Part shown: piece by piece, positions 1-11,331 of the stretch
Position numbering within the stretch: position 1 is the stretch's first letter
How the letters are laid out: each line of letters begins with the position of its first letter
Assembly (NCBI GenBank): GCA_031772625.1
Contig: CM062818.1
Span: 1,682,120,167 to 1,682,184,166, forward strand
Origin: Pinus tabuliformis
Taxonomy: Eukaryota; Streptophyta; Pinopsida; Pinales; Pinaceae
Length of the DNA: 64,000 nt
Reading direction: 5' to 3'
Notes under the pieces: model-generated
What the model was told of the DNA's origin: nothing
The model's input: the letters and a program-made list of their open reading frames with translations, nothing else
Database searches by the model: none
Translations under genes and position numbers: made by a program

Positions 1-24
1 ACATGCACAAATTATATAATCACT

Positions 25-822
25 GTGACGGAGTACTTGACTTGTTGGGCAGAAGCACAACTGGTGAAGGATTGCATGGGTGCGACTACTGCGAAGTTTC
101 TATTTGAACATGTATTGACGCGATTTGGATGTTTGAATATTTTGATGAGAAATCGTGGTACGCACTTCCTGAACGAAACAATCAACGCGATGACGGAAGA
201 GTTTCAGGTGTATCATCAGAAGAGCACACCGTATCACCCATAGGCTAACGGGACAGTAGAAGCGTTCAACAAAGTACTCGAGACTGCACTAACCAAGGTA
301 TGTAATGTGCAGCGAAGTGATTGGGACCTACACATACTTGCAGTGTTATGGGCCTATAGAACGACATGCAAGAAACTGACGGGACAAACACCTTTTAGGC
401 TTGTTTATGGAGTGGAAGCCGTAATACCTATGGAATACATCATGCCTTGTCTACGAATAGTAGCACTCACAGGTATGATGGATCACAGAGCCCTGGAGGA
501 GAGGCTCGCATAGTTGGAGGAGCTCGAAGAAGAGAGATTTTTGGCTGGATTTCATCAGCAGGTCCAAAAGCAGCGCAAAAAGGCATGGCACGATCAACAT
601 ATTAAGCTGTGCACCTTTAAGGTGAATGATTTGGTGCTGTTGTATGAAAATAAGTATGATAAATTTCCAGGGAAGCTCAGAATGCATTGGCTGGGACCGT
701 ATGTTATTAAGGAGATTATAGATGGTGGCGCGGTCTGGCTGGTTAAGTTGAATGGTGAACCTTTCCCAAGAAAAGTGAACGACACTCGTTTGAAGCCATA
801 CACAGGGGGCTTGGCCATCTGA
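25..822 (+). pseudogene. Ty3/gypsy integrase, core end and C-terminal tail (E1)
   Basis: This is a fossil integrase. The core reads with the usual TPYHP and NGTVEAFNK segment and the WAYRTT-TGQTPF-LVYG-EAVIP block typical of plant gypsy integrases. It ends in the tail with FKVNDLVLLYE, GKLRMHWLGPY and a final RLKPY. The family inserts element cDNA into host chromosomes in the nucleus. The reading frame is interrupted a few times. The catalytic N-terminal part lies left of the window. The sense ORF E1-aORF starts less than 100 bases downstream. Confidence 0.85.
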
Positions 823-906
823 CTATCTGACAGAAGCATAGTCTTAGCGCTCCAGGCAGCTGAAAGGAGGCGCGAGACTATACTACTGTGCCCAAGAACT
901 GCGTGA

Positions 907-3900
907 TATCAGGACTGCGCGCAGTGCGAAGTGTCACAGGATCCGCGACAGCGCGAGGAAAGTTGCGTTGCCATGCTGATCAGTCGGAGAGTGACTGTTA
1001 AAGTCACTATTCATGATGTGATGCTTGGTTTGAGACCAAATGGAGCGGGAAACAGGCATTTAAGGCGAACTTTATGGGCTATATTCTTGAAAATATGTCA
1101 CCAATCTAGCATTAATGGACCGAATGTGGGGGAAATGGTCGAATTCAAATTCAAAAGGTGCTATAAATTACAAAGGGATATCCAGCAAACAACACTTGGC
1201 AATTTGAGAACTGAGTTGTTGCGCTCTCAGATATTCATGAACCAAGACTTATTCAATATTTTGAAAGCGAATTCGTTGCTTGAGCAATTACCAGAGACAC
1301 TGAGAGAACTGTGGAATCGCACTATGGTAGCACCCGAAGAAGCCATGGATACCGGAGCAATGACAGCCGAGGAATCTGTGTAGGCAATTACGAAATTAGA
1401 AGCCCCAGAGAGCACTAGGATATTCGCTGAGATCCCTAAATCACCGTGCATGCCGAGACCCAAGAAAGACAAGCATGCCATGGTACCGGTGCACCTCTCG
1501 CCTAGAAATTCAATGAGGACTAAGCTCACCATGGAAGAAAATGGGAAGGCCATCAATTTGGAGGTTGATGAAGAGGAAGAGTTTGAAGAAATCCTGGTCG
1601 AGGAGGAGGATGTAGAGATGGAAGTTACAACCCAGGGTGTGAACCCTCTCACCAAGTTGCCTTCATATGTTCCTCCATGGAAGGGTAAAACAAAGGTACC
1701 CAAGGATATAGATGAGAGCAAGAGCTCTCTACAAACTCCACTGCTCCTAGATGATATTGTGTTTGAAGGAGCACACTTGGGACGGGTTCCCATATTAAAA
1801 TTTGAAGATTGGGACCTTGCGGACCACGAGAAGTTCCCGTATCTAGCGATCGCGTAGGTAATGCGCCAGAAGTAAGACACGCCAACTAGAATAATGGAGT
1901 TGGAGCTACGCAAATGGCTCAGAGGTGTTGAGAAAGAAGGGTTACTAAACCTGCTCTGGGTGCCACATTACCATCACGCCCCAGTGACCATTTTTGTCAT
2001 CAGGCAGTTGCTCTGCTTGGTGCATGATGGGTGCTTGTGGCTGGAGGAGCCCATCCCCATCACAGACCATCTGATTCATAGGATTACACGGCTCCCTTAC
2101 ACAGGGGAGGACCCGACGAACATTTCAGAAGGAAAGAGTGACGATTTGGCCATCACGAAGGCCATGAAAAAGAAATTTAAATTGGAGAAGAAGAAGTGAG
2201 GGTACACCATTTCCAACATCAACAACCCTACGGTTAAGGTTGCGGCTAAGATATTGGTAGGGAAGGTGATGCGGAAGTGTCGCGCAGATGAGGTGCCCGC
2301 GCTAGTGGTTGCACTAGCAGTGCAATGCGCAGAAGGGGTCCAGTTCAATTGGGAAAACTATCTATGCGACGAGTTCCTTGAGAACTATCATGAGGCACAG
2401 GGGCAGGCAAAAACATTTCATTATGCATGGCTTCTGTTTTCAATAGTACTAGTGGCATGGGAGTTGCCTGAAGATAGTCAGTTTCTGATGATGCCGCAGG
2501 ACCTTCTAGAGGCAGCAAAGTATGCTTCGCTGTGGGAAACCAGGGACGCACAGAGGATAAGGGAGAGAAAGATATTTTGGGTGCTCATGGAGATGAATAT
2601 CAAAATGGGGATTAACTGCAATCCGCGGTTATCACCCACGATCTACAACAGTTTGTAGAGCTTTACGGAGTTCAACGCAGACTTCCACCATGTCTTCATA
2701 AGGGCATGAAAGGACCCCACAAATACGTGGCATGAACTACTGTTCTTGGTGATATTCACGGTCCTTGAGTCTTGGCCGCCGGAGTGGCGTGCTCCAGCTG
2801 GCTCTGTGGTGGAAGCAGAGAAGTCTGCTATGCAGCAGAAGAAGGAAGAAACGAAAATGCGAATGGTGCAGCTGGCGAAAAAGCACAGGAAGGAAGAAGC
2901 AGCGGCTAAGGCCCAGGCGGCGCACGACGCTGAGAAGTTGTCCGAGGAGAAACATATGACAACAGAAGAAGAGCACGAAGGACAGTAGTCACCTTCGCCC
3001 AAGCTGGAGACTGATACAGAACAAGGTAGCGCGGACCCACAAAGAATGTCCACCCAGTTGAAACGTCCGCACCCACGAGAGCAGGTAGGGTCGTGCAAGA
3101 AGACAAAGGCCTCATAGACTTCGTTCGACCCGATCACCCTCATTGAGGGGGATATACATGATATTGGTGAGATGGTGAGGGATGTCACCGTGGAGGCCCT
3201 CTAGTAGTTTGAGGAGGAACACCAGTTGGTATTGGGGGATTTCTGGGCACAAATATAGGAGTTGCAGGTGCGTACTCTGCATGTTGGCACAATGTCAACT
3301 AGTCTTGCAGCAGGCACTTCCGCGACCAAGGAAATGTTGCGTGCCCAGATGACCAACACAATAGTGCTACCAGATGGAGCACTCGTTACAGAGAACGCGA
3401 CCGACAGACCTATGGTCAGCGGGTTGAAAGGGATCGGGTTAAACATGGCTACGTTTCCTCGGGAGATGCTCTATATTTTACAAGATGGAGTCACTGCAGA
3501 ACTACGGGCCAGGGAGAGTCGTGCGCTACAGGTAATGAGCGAGCAACACATCGACATTAAGCAGCTAAGCATGCAATGCAATGAGGTCGTGGAGTAGAAA
3601 AAACAGATAGGGCAGGTGGTGGAGGAGGCCTGCCAGATGGTCTCGAAGTTTGCCATCCAAGCAGAGGAACTGGGGGAGGCGCGCGTCCGAAAGTTAGCAG
3701 CAGGGGTGCACAACGCCAGAGCTGAAATGGCTAGGGTTTAGCTGGAGCTGAACCTTCAGATAGCAAAACTACAGTTTAAGGTGTAGCCCTCAACTCCGCT
3801 GGAGGTTAAGGAACAATGCACCACCGTGATCACAACAACAATGGCATCGGTTAACAGTGCAGTGACAGACTGCATGAATCTGTTTGAGTAGTCGTTCTAG

Positions 3901-4068
3901 GTCCTCACTACCCTGCAGGAGGACCCAAACATAGAGCGCCTAGAGACATAGGCGTGCGAGCTGCAACAGAGATACGATGAGGTAAAAGGGACCATGCGAG
4001 CATTAATAAAGAGAAGTTTCTATCAATTATGTGTCTTTATTTCCTGTTTTATGCATCTCGTATATTGG
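907..4068 (+). pseudogene. Extra sense ORF behind integrase of E1 (unknown function)
   Basis: About 1050 codons lie in one single frame, broken by roughly a dozen or more stops, with no second frame needed. Readable segments include an acidic stretch (about 1560-1630) and a block with PSYVPPWKGK and FEDWDLADHEKFPYLA (about 1650-1850). There is a Trp-rich middle (FNWENYLCDEF, HYAWLLFSIVLVAWELPE; about 2340-2480), a Lys/Glu/Ala coiled coil (about 2810-2985) and a long helical C-terminus (3480-4030). I do not recognise a catalytic domain. Plant Tat-lineage gypsy elements are known to carry extra ORFs 3' of pol, and I take this as such an ORF. A fragment of a separate element is possible. Confidence 0.6.
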
Positions 4069-4509
4069 GTATGAATTTCACTTTTAATGATTATATGATG
4101 CGCGACTGTGTATAATTGTATTGGTTAAGTGAACGCAAGTACAAACCTCTATTTACGCGAAGTTAACTAAAGATATGTTAAGAAGATAAGTAAGACACTT
4201 AGCGTAGTTTGGGGAAATAGCGCAGATCGTTGCCCTAGCAGCGCGAAAGGACTTCAGCCCTTGGTTAGGGATGCGCGAAAGATGATTATAATAGATCGTG
4301 AGGACACTGAAGGTTAGAATAGAGCGCGAAGTAACCTGCGCGAAGGTAGGTCTAGTTGGACTAAACCTACATCATAGACATCTCAAGGGTGCGGAAACTT
4401 GGTTCTAGCATCCCCCCATATTGCTTCAGGTGAGACTTCAGTCCGCGCTCCGCAGGATGATGCCAAAAGGGCCAGTAGTGTAGGGATTTGTTCGGCTAAA
4501 TAACTCTAA
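4069..4509. other. Non-coding stretch between E1 and E2
   Basis: No ORF or RNA gene is seen. The left half is AT-rich. The right half (4190-4400) has many GCGC, GCGAA and CGCGAAGG words like those just behind the integrase (840-960), which suggests it still belongs to E1. The junction with the RT fragment of E2 lies close to 4510. Confidence 0.4.
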
Positions 4510-5729
4510 ACTTGGGTTAGGCCCCCATAAGCCAACATAAATGTTGTCCCAAAGATAACTATCCTACCCCATATATTGATCAAATCATTAATGATTGTGC
4601 CAGTAACAAAATATTTTCTTTCATGGATGGATTTTCCGGATACAACCAAATCAACATACTCCCTACTGATCAACATAAAACCATGTTCATTTTTCCATGG
4701 GGAACTTTTTCTTATCAGAAACTCCCATTTGGATTAAAGAATGTTTGCATAACCTTTCAATGGGCCATGTCTTATGCTTTTCACGATATCAAGTATATTG
4801 TACAACCCTACTTGGATATTTACAAACACATTCACTGAAATGGGAAGATCATCCAATGCATTTGAGAGCTATCTTTATCAGATGTAAACATTATGATATT
4901 CGCTTGAATCCTCACAAATGTGTTTTTTGTGTACAATCTAGTTGATTGCTGGGATTTTCCGTATCAAAATAAGGCATTTATGTCGATCCACTTAACGTAG
5001 AGGCTATTCTGAATTTTCCTCCTCCTTCCAACTTGCGCCAACTCCAAAGTTTGCAAGGGAAAGCGAAATTTTTACGTCGATTCATCCCGAACTATGCTGA
5101 GCTAACTAAAGGTTTTAATCAACTGTTAAAAAAGGGCATCTCATTTACATGTGATGAAGTTGCTCAAAAATATTTTGATGCACTCAAACACACGTTCACT
5201 CATACACCGTTGTTGTGCCTGATTATCATTGAGATTAATTTTTGTATTTGCTGCATTCGATGTCATAATTGACATGGTTTTAGTTCAGGAATATGATTCG
5301 AATGATGAAAATGTGATATATTATTAGAGTATAAATCTTAGGACTGAGAGAAAATATGCACATGTGGAAAAATTGGCCTTGGCAGCCATTCAAGTTGTCC
5401 AACGATTTTGTCACTACATTCTCTTAAGTAAAACAACAATGATTTCAGACTGCAACCCTATGTTTTACATTCTTACAAGATTGTTGCTAGGGGATTCTAA
5501 ATGGATAGTTATCCTGCAAGAATTTGATTTAGAATTCATAAAATCTAAGTCCAAGAAATCATTGGTGTTTGCCAAATTGTTATGTGACTTTCCCTATACT
5601 GATACAAAAATCGTGGTAGAGGATTCTCTTCTAGATGAATCAATTGTTCTTATCAGTACTTTAGACTCTTGGTATGGAGATATTATCATGTATTTTCAAA
5701 CTCAAACTTTTCGACTAGAATTATCTTGA
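4510..5729 (+). pseudogene. Reverse transcriptase and RNase H fossil (E2)
   Basis: RT palm motifs are readable: MDGFSGYNQI, then F-PWGTFSYQKLPFGLKN. Next come the connection segment with LQGKAKFLRRFIPNY and a gypsy-type RNase H (KLALAAIQVVQRFCHYIL, then a stretch ending near 5600). This family copies element RNA to DNA in virus-like particles. The order and spacing are those of Ty3/gypsy pol. It is broken several times and truncated at its 5' end. Confidence 0.8.
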
Positions 5730-5825
5730 ACTGACCGTCGTCGTAATCGGTACCAATCCTAACAATACACTATTGTTGGTGATAAACGTTATTGTCGTGG
5801 TGCTAATTCCATCTTTAGACAATGT

Positions 5826-6910
5826 TTGAATCATGAGGAAACAAAAAAAACATTGAATGGTTGTTATTTTGGAGCTTGTGGTGGTCATATGTCAGGGTTT
5901 TCCAATGCCCAAAAAATCTTGCGTGCTGGGTATTTCTGGCCTTCGATGTTCAAAGATTGTATAATTGCGGCCCAAAAATGCCACAATTGCCAAATATACC
6001 ATCATAAAATGTGTGCACCTCCAAATCCTCTTCACACCATCATTGTTGTTAATCCTTTTGAAAACTGGGGCATCGATTTCATTACATGTAACCCTCACTC
6101 GATTGAGGGGCATGGGTATATTATCACAGTTGTGGATTATTTTACAAAATGGGCCAAGGAAAACCTACATATAAGGATGATGGCGAAACTGCAACTATTT
6201 TTTAATTCAATCATGTGATTTCCAGGTTTGGTGTTCCACAAGCCATCGTTACAGACCATGGTAGCCATTTTCGAAATTTTATGATGACCAAACTTACTGC
6301 GAAGCTAGGCTTGCGTCATGACAGTTCCAGTGCATATTACCCACAAGAAAATGGCCAAGTAGAAGTTGTAAACAAGGTTTTGACTACCATAATTAAACTG
6401 ATTGTCATAATTCATAAATGAAATTGGCATATGATGCTTTTGCTAGACTTGTGGGCAATTGTACCTCAGAAAAAACTTCAACGGGTTTTACTCCCTTCCA
6501 ATTGGTTTACAGTCTAGAAGCAGTCTTTCCTATTGAATGTGAAATCCCGTCAATAAAACTGGCAATTGAATTATTACCAGCCACTTCTGTAGAGGATGAA
6601 CAGTTTTAATACTTAGCACGTTTAGATGAGACTCGTCATGATGATGCATGAGCTAGTGAGACTCATAAGAAACGAGTTAAGGCACATTTTGATCAAAATG
6701 TAAATCCTCTCTTGTATTTAGACGGTGACCTAGTCTTGGTTTATGATCACGAGCATGATAAATTAGGTGCTGGTAAATTCGAGCCCATGTGGCATGGTCC
6801 TTATATTGTAAAATGTGTATTGGAAAAAGGGGATTATGAGTTAGTTGATTAAGACAACATTTCTTTACGAAATCCCAAAAATGGTCTTTACCTGAAGAAA
6901 TACTTTTCTT
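5826..6910 (+). pseudogene. Integrase fossil (E2)
   Basis: The zinc-binding HHCC part is seen (HMSGFSNAQKILRAGYFWPSM followed by C-x2-C). The core follows with NPFENWGIDFI and VVDYFTKWAK, then FGVPQAIVTDHGSHF and YYPQENGQVEVVNKVL. The C-terminal tail ends near 6910. This is the standard gypsy integrase order. It has several breaks. The second RNase H lies about 160 bases further on. Confidence 0.85.
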
Positions 6911-7070
6911 AATTCACTTCGTGAAGACTTTGTACATTGTTGTATCATATTTTTGTGTGTGTGGAAATTTTAGCGTCTTTTGACAATTTCCTGCTACTTC
7001 TCCTGCTTATCTTGTGTTACACTTGATTTTCATATGTTGACGCTCCCTCAAACTTATAATTACTTTTCTG

Positions 7071-7460
7071 GTGGTGCTAGTCGTATTAATCAGAATTTTG
7101 TCTTCCACATCTTGGGATATTTATTCACCCAGTGATGATTTAGTTAGTATTCATGGAATATCCCTTGGTCGAACGACAAATAACATTGTAGAATATACTG
7201 CAGTTATTGAGCTATTTTTTGATGCCATTTCATTTGGTATTCGTCGATTGATCATTAGGTTAGACTCTCAACTCATAATATTACATTTAAACGATGTCTA
7301 TTCAGTAAGAAGTTTCACATTGTTAATAATGTTTTTGCAGGTTCTTCCCTTGGAGAAAGAAGTTGATTACATTGAATATCAACACATTCCAAGACATTTA
7401 AACACATTAAATGATGCATTGGCTAATTATGTGCTAAATCAACATTTGCAACATCTGTAA
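7071..7460 (+). pseudogene. Second, archaeal-type RNase H (RVT_3-like) behind integrase (E2)
   Basis: The reading frame contains GRTTNNIVEYTAVIELFFDA, then FGIRRLIIRLDSQLII and, near its end, EYQHIPRHLNTLNDALANY. This N-N-x-x-E-Y and D-S-Q-L pattern is that of plant RNase H domains of the archaeal type, which Tat-lineage gypsy elements acquired in addition to the normal retroviral type. Here it sits downstream of integrase rather than between the first RNase H and integrase. The N-terminal catalytic Asp region is not clearly readable. Confidence 0.75.
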
Positions 7461-7689
7461 GAAATAAAAACAATATCCATCCACATATTGTACAAGATAA
7501 ATTGAGATAATAGTAATAGTTTCCATTAATCAAAATGTTTGTAAAAAGTGTGGCTTTACAAAATGTCATCCAAAGACATATGATGCACCATGGCCTTTAT
7601 TATCCAAAAAAGTTGATATATCAAAAAACAAAAACTAGCCCTATGACTAGCAACTAAGCACGATGATCATGGTAACAGACAATGGAAAG

Positions 7690-8663
7690 AGTTACTCATC
7701 GTAGAAAGTGACTGATCAACCTAGGAACTCCCAAGGTATGCCTTTGGTAACAAAGAGGAAAATCATCAATCCCAACATATGGGATATCTAGAGTCAACCT
7801 CTCCAGGTTGTGCTCAAGCTCAGTTAAGGCCTCTGCTACATTAGGGTTTGGTACCACAAGAGCTGCTGGCTAATCACCACATCTATCAAAGCGACGTAAT
7901 GCTGCTCGTCTGATCAGGCCTACATCTACATGATTATTTTAGATAGTTAGTTTTGGATGTCAAAAAACAAAAAAAATTGAAAACAAAAAACAACCAAAAT
8001 GTGAAATTTTTACCTATGTCACTCCACTGCATTCCTGCAGGAAGTGGGATATCTGGATCATCAATGTAATCCATACCCACACATGGGTAGTCCTAGATCA
8101 TGATGATCTGGCACTCCAACCACCCAAAAAAGTCAAGAGTGTATCTCAAAACTAGGCCATCACCACCTCCGTGGTGTGCCATCAACAAAACCCATTGTAG
8201 CATACGAGGATCTCGAGGTCCTCCTTCATTTATAGATATGTGTGGGGAAATAAGGGGAATCCTTTTGAGATAAAATGAGATCACAATGGAACCATACCCA
8301 AATTTTTTTAGTTTTACATTTTTTTCTCTAGTTAGTTGCCCTTTGAGATTGGCAACAACCCCCTCACACCAGTTGAAAATGGTAGGTTGCGAACACTCCA
8401 CTGAAATTTTCATTTGGACCTTAATGAGAAAATGAAGTGTTTCACTCCCACACAATCGTGCAGCAGTGAAGGCAATGGTTGTCAACAGAAGCCTCTCAAT
8501 GGTTTTGATGTCAATCCATCCATCTTTGAGTTGGGACCCTCAAACACAATGTTGTCGTAGGTAAGTTTCTATTGTTTTTCCACCTGGTCTATGCCCATAC
8601 AAAGAGATATCAACCCCATGACGTGATAACATAGTTACAAAATATATGTCATTTGCATCTATG
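7690..8663 (-). pseudogene. Antisense ORF of E2, downstream part (two exons)
   Basis: The minus strand reads an ORF antisense to pol. It contains NDIYFVTMLSRHGVD near the insertion edge, then LLLTTIAFTAARLCGSETLH, PTIFNWCEGVV and KKFGYGSIVISFYLKRIPL, and it ends with MDYIDDPDIPLPAGMQWSDIG (7990-8100). A GT donor there and an acceptor near 7925 suggest a short intron. Reading resumes with LIRRAALRRFDRCGD and runs to about 7690. Plant Tat elements are known to carry antisense ORFs of unknown function between pol and the 3' LTR. Its upstream part lies beyond M1, at 11332-11539. Confidence 0.7.
8659..8663. repeat. Target-site duplication of M1, left copy (CTATG)
   Basis: CTATG precedes the TGTTGAAGCC end of M1 and recurs at 11332-11336 right behind its GGCCACAACA end. 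Both flanks belong to the same antisense ORF of E2, which independently fixes the insertion edges. Confidence 0.85.
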
Positions 8664-9606
8664 TGTTGAAGCCCCGAAAATCGGGTCTACAACAAGGGGG
8701 ATACCCACCCGGTCTGGACCCTGGTTAGCAGCTCCTTTTCCGTTTGGTATAGTGGGTCCGACTGGGGATATGGGACCAGTTTCCCAATTTATGTGTGTCT
8801 GTGTGTGAAGAATTGATATTTCCTTTCTAAAAGTTCGTAAGTGAGATGCTCTAATTATAACTCTAATCTAATAACATGCAAATTGTATTCTAATAAGCAG
8901 AAATATCTAAGTCTACACTAACCCGGGGTGTAATCCTTCTGTTATGCGATCTAAAATGATTTCAGATAACAATTGATAATAACGATCATTCAACTGTTAT
9001 GAGAAAAGAATTCAATACAGATAAACCACTTCGTATAAAAAGTTAGACGAAACAATTGTGAAAGGAATATCGCATAATAAGCTACTCGTAAATTAAGCAT
9101 AAATAAATAGCTATCACCGTACAAAAGTGCCAAATGATAACTCAAGCATTCACACATCAATATATAAACAACTGAACATGAATATCACTTTTAACACAAA
9201 GACAGAAATAGTTAAGAGATAGAAGTACCATTTATAACTAGTTCTACTCATGAGCTTCAAGCGATAATGATTTATCTCTTCTTAATCCAACATCTACTAA
9301 GAGTACAAAAGTGCAACATCAGTAGCAGATATCAAATATAGATATCGATAAAGCCTGTTCCATTCATTCATCAAAACCTCCTCGGAGGGTGCAAAAGTGC
9401 ATGTTTTGAGGAAAAGTTTTTGATAAATTTCAGGACCCTTATCTAAATGCATGAGAAGGGTTTAAATACTACTAACTAAATCTAAAAATAACTTATTACA
9501 AAAATGTAGGATACGGTTTAAATGACCGTCCTCATTTCAGGCAAAAATAAAGCAAAATTAATACTAACATTGAATCTAAAATTAAAACTAACAACTAACT
9601 ATTTCT

Positions 9607-10538
9607 ATATCTGTTCCTTGAAATCGCAAGCATTCAACATTTGTTTGAGAAGAGTTGGCTGGCCAACTTTCGACTTTAACTGTCCTGCAAAAATGGCATC
9701 GGCAAGAGCTGGCACCATCTTCTCGGCAGAATTGATGATACATTTGAGAGTCATGCACTGGCTGTGTGGCTTTACCAAATACGCCTAGTAAGAATCCCAA
9801 TTCAACTTAGTTAATCTTTTGATCGATTCTGCCTTTTCTTGAGCTTTCTGTCTCCAGCCTGTCTGCAGTTGCTGTGCATATATACATACCATTTTGAAGA
9901 TATTTCTGACAAATACCACTGGTTTTAGGATTCAAGTTTTACTTTTTACCTCTAGCGTTGCTTTCTTACAAATTTTTGGGCTTACAGGTGACTGAGCAAT
10001 TAGAGGCTTTCCCTTTCAAGAGGTTTTGCTCAGCGATGCGCGATTAGCGCTAGGTTCGGAAACTGCCTCCGTTTCTTGATCTGGGCTTCCCTGGTGCGAT
10101 TTTTTGCCTCTTGCGTGCTTTTTGTTAGCAGATATAAAGCTTAAATTTTGTGAAAATAATGATTCTGTAAGTTGCTGACACTGAGTCTTAAATTGTCTAT
10201 TTTTTATGTCAGCACTGTCCAATACCCATTTAACCATGTCTGTGTATGGGAGAATTTTGGGCCTTGCCGCTATTCGGTGAAAAAACGAACAAGCTAAATC
10301 TGTAACTGATGCCTCAAAAGACCCTTGTGAACCTGTAGTAGCCGTAGCCTCCATCACCTTGGGATTCTCTTCTTCAAGTAGATTATACATGCCTTCCCAA
10401 GTAGTAATACCAGTGTCTCTGTTACAGGTGTTGTTTGTATACAAGGGCGTCATTTCTTGATCTTCAGAACTCGGAGCTTTGCCTTTCTTCCCCATAATAT
10501 CCTGTATACTGCTTTGTATAATTCTTTGTTGTTCGTTC
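9607..10538 (-). CDS. M1 protein, unrecognised, probably two exons
   Basis: The first exon runs from a likely splice acceptor (CTGCAG, edge at 10538) to a GT donor near 9957. The chosen start is the Met at 10495 (MGKKGK), because M2 has MGRKGK at the matching place. Residues that recur in M2 are GITTWEGMYNLLEEENPK and, 31 residues on, RPKILPYTDMVKW. A Lys-rich stretch (KKHARGKKSH) follows. A second open stretch of about 9785-9607 includes CIINSAEKMVPALADAIFAG and NACDFKEQI and then ends. No known domain is recognised. It may be interrupted. It is the only gene in M1, so it may serve the element. Confidence 0.55.
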
Positions 10539-10759
10539 CTGCAGTTTACAAGTAAGGTGAGAGTAATGATAAGGAAAGGTGACGGGAAAGCTTTAAATGT
10601 TGAAAACATATAAAATATACCACCTTACGTGAACTAGATTTTCGATAAGCACAAAACCATATTTCATTAACAACTGGCAACTAACTCATTAATTAGCATT
10701 GACGCGCATAACCAGGTCTTGGTTTATGGAAAAAAAATTCTCGAATAATGAGCCCTAAA

Positions 10760-11130
10760 GATTTGTGACGAAGCGATTTTGCGATTTGCTTTGCAATATC
10801 GCAGATCGCTGTGTCACAATATCGCAATATCATTCTATCACTTTACCAGTAATATCGCTTTGCCGCTCTATCGCAAAATCGCAATATCGCAGGAGCGTGG
10901 CATATGACAATTTTCTGTTAAAGTGTTTTCTGCGAAATGCGATTTTGCGATATACACCATCGCATATCAGTGATTTAAGATTTTTCAGCGTAAGCGGTCT
11001 TTGATGCATGCGATGCGATATATGTTTTTTTTTTAATATGTAGTCTCGCATTGCGATCTTGCAATCTTAGAATTCGGCTTGCAAGGAGGTATCCTGTTAT
11101 CCTTTTTGCGATGCGATTTTTGTTAAGGAA
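10760..11130. repeat. GCGAT/ATCGC word cluster in M1
   Basis: Some 20 copies of GCGAT, ATCGC or close variants (TTGCGATAT, AATATCGCA) are packed on both strands into about 370 bases between the 5' end of M1 and its gene. They are not a regular tandem array. Clusters of short words on both strands near an element end are typical of binding sites for an element-encoded protein; that role is inference here. Confidence 0.6.
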
Positions 11131-11331
11131 AGATTTTGTCTTACCTTATCATGCAACTTAAACTTTTTTAGATTTTTCAAGGGTATTCTCATAAGTTTAT
11201 GATGGTAAGTTTTATTGAAAAAGGAAATTCAAGCACTAATTGATTTTTTAAATTTTTTGACTAAGGGTCCCCACTTATTTAGTATTAGTAATAACACCAA
11301 ATAAGGGGGGGGGTTGTTGTTGGCCACAACA

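Larger units (their letters stand above)
1..4500 (+). mobile_element. E1: 3' part of a Ty3/gypsy (Tat-like) LTR element, fossil
   Basis: Integrase core and C-terminal tail are readable at the left edge (about 1-822). They are followed by a long degenerate sense ORF (907-4068) and a non-coding stretch rich in GCGC and GCGAA words. The 5' half lies outside the window, and no 3' LTR could be delimited before an RT fragment of a different element starts near 4510. The gypsy assignment rests on integrase motifs. The Tat-like assignment rests on the integrase tail type and the extra ORF behind pol, which is known from plant Tat-lineage elements. It is clearly broken in many places and looks old. 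Confidence 0.75.
8664..11331 (-). mobile_element. M1: 2668-bp TG...CA element of unrecognised type carrying a gene
   Basis: The element is bounded exactly by a 5-bp target duplication. Its ends are short inverted repeats (TGTTGAAGCC on the plus strand, TGTTGTGGCC on the minus strand; 8 of 10 match). No internal direct repeat of either end is seen, so I find no pair of LTRs. Read on the minus strand it has a C-run near its start and a GCGAT/ATCGC-rich block (about 10760-11130). A gene follows (10538-9607), then an AT-rich 3' part that ends in CCCGATTTTCGGGGCTTCAACA-like sequence. It could be a solo long LTR with a gene inside, a gene-carrying non-autonomous retroelement, or a TIR element. M2 at 46574 has a related start and gene. 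Confidence 0.8.

Noticed and set aside
9588-9800. Minus-strand 70-codon ORF in M1
   Set aside because: A shadow frame; the neighbouring frame of the same strand (CIINSAEKMVPALADAIFAG) looks more protein-like and fits the M1 second exon.
8664-11331. M1 as a Helitron or an ordinary hAT/CACTA/Mutator element
   Set aside because: It makes a 5-bp duplication and has TG...CA ends. Helitrons make no duplication, and these transposon groups make 8, 3 and about 9 bp.
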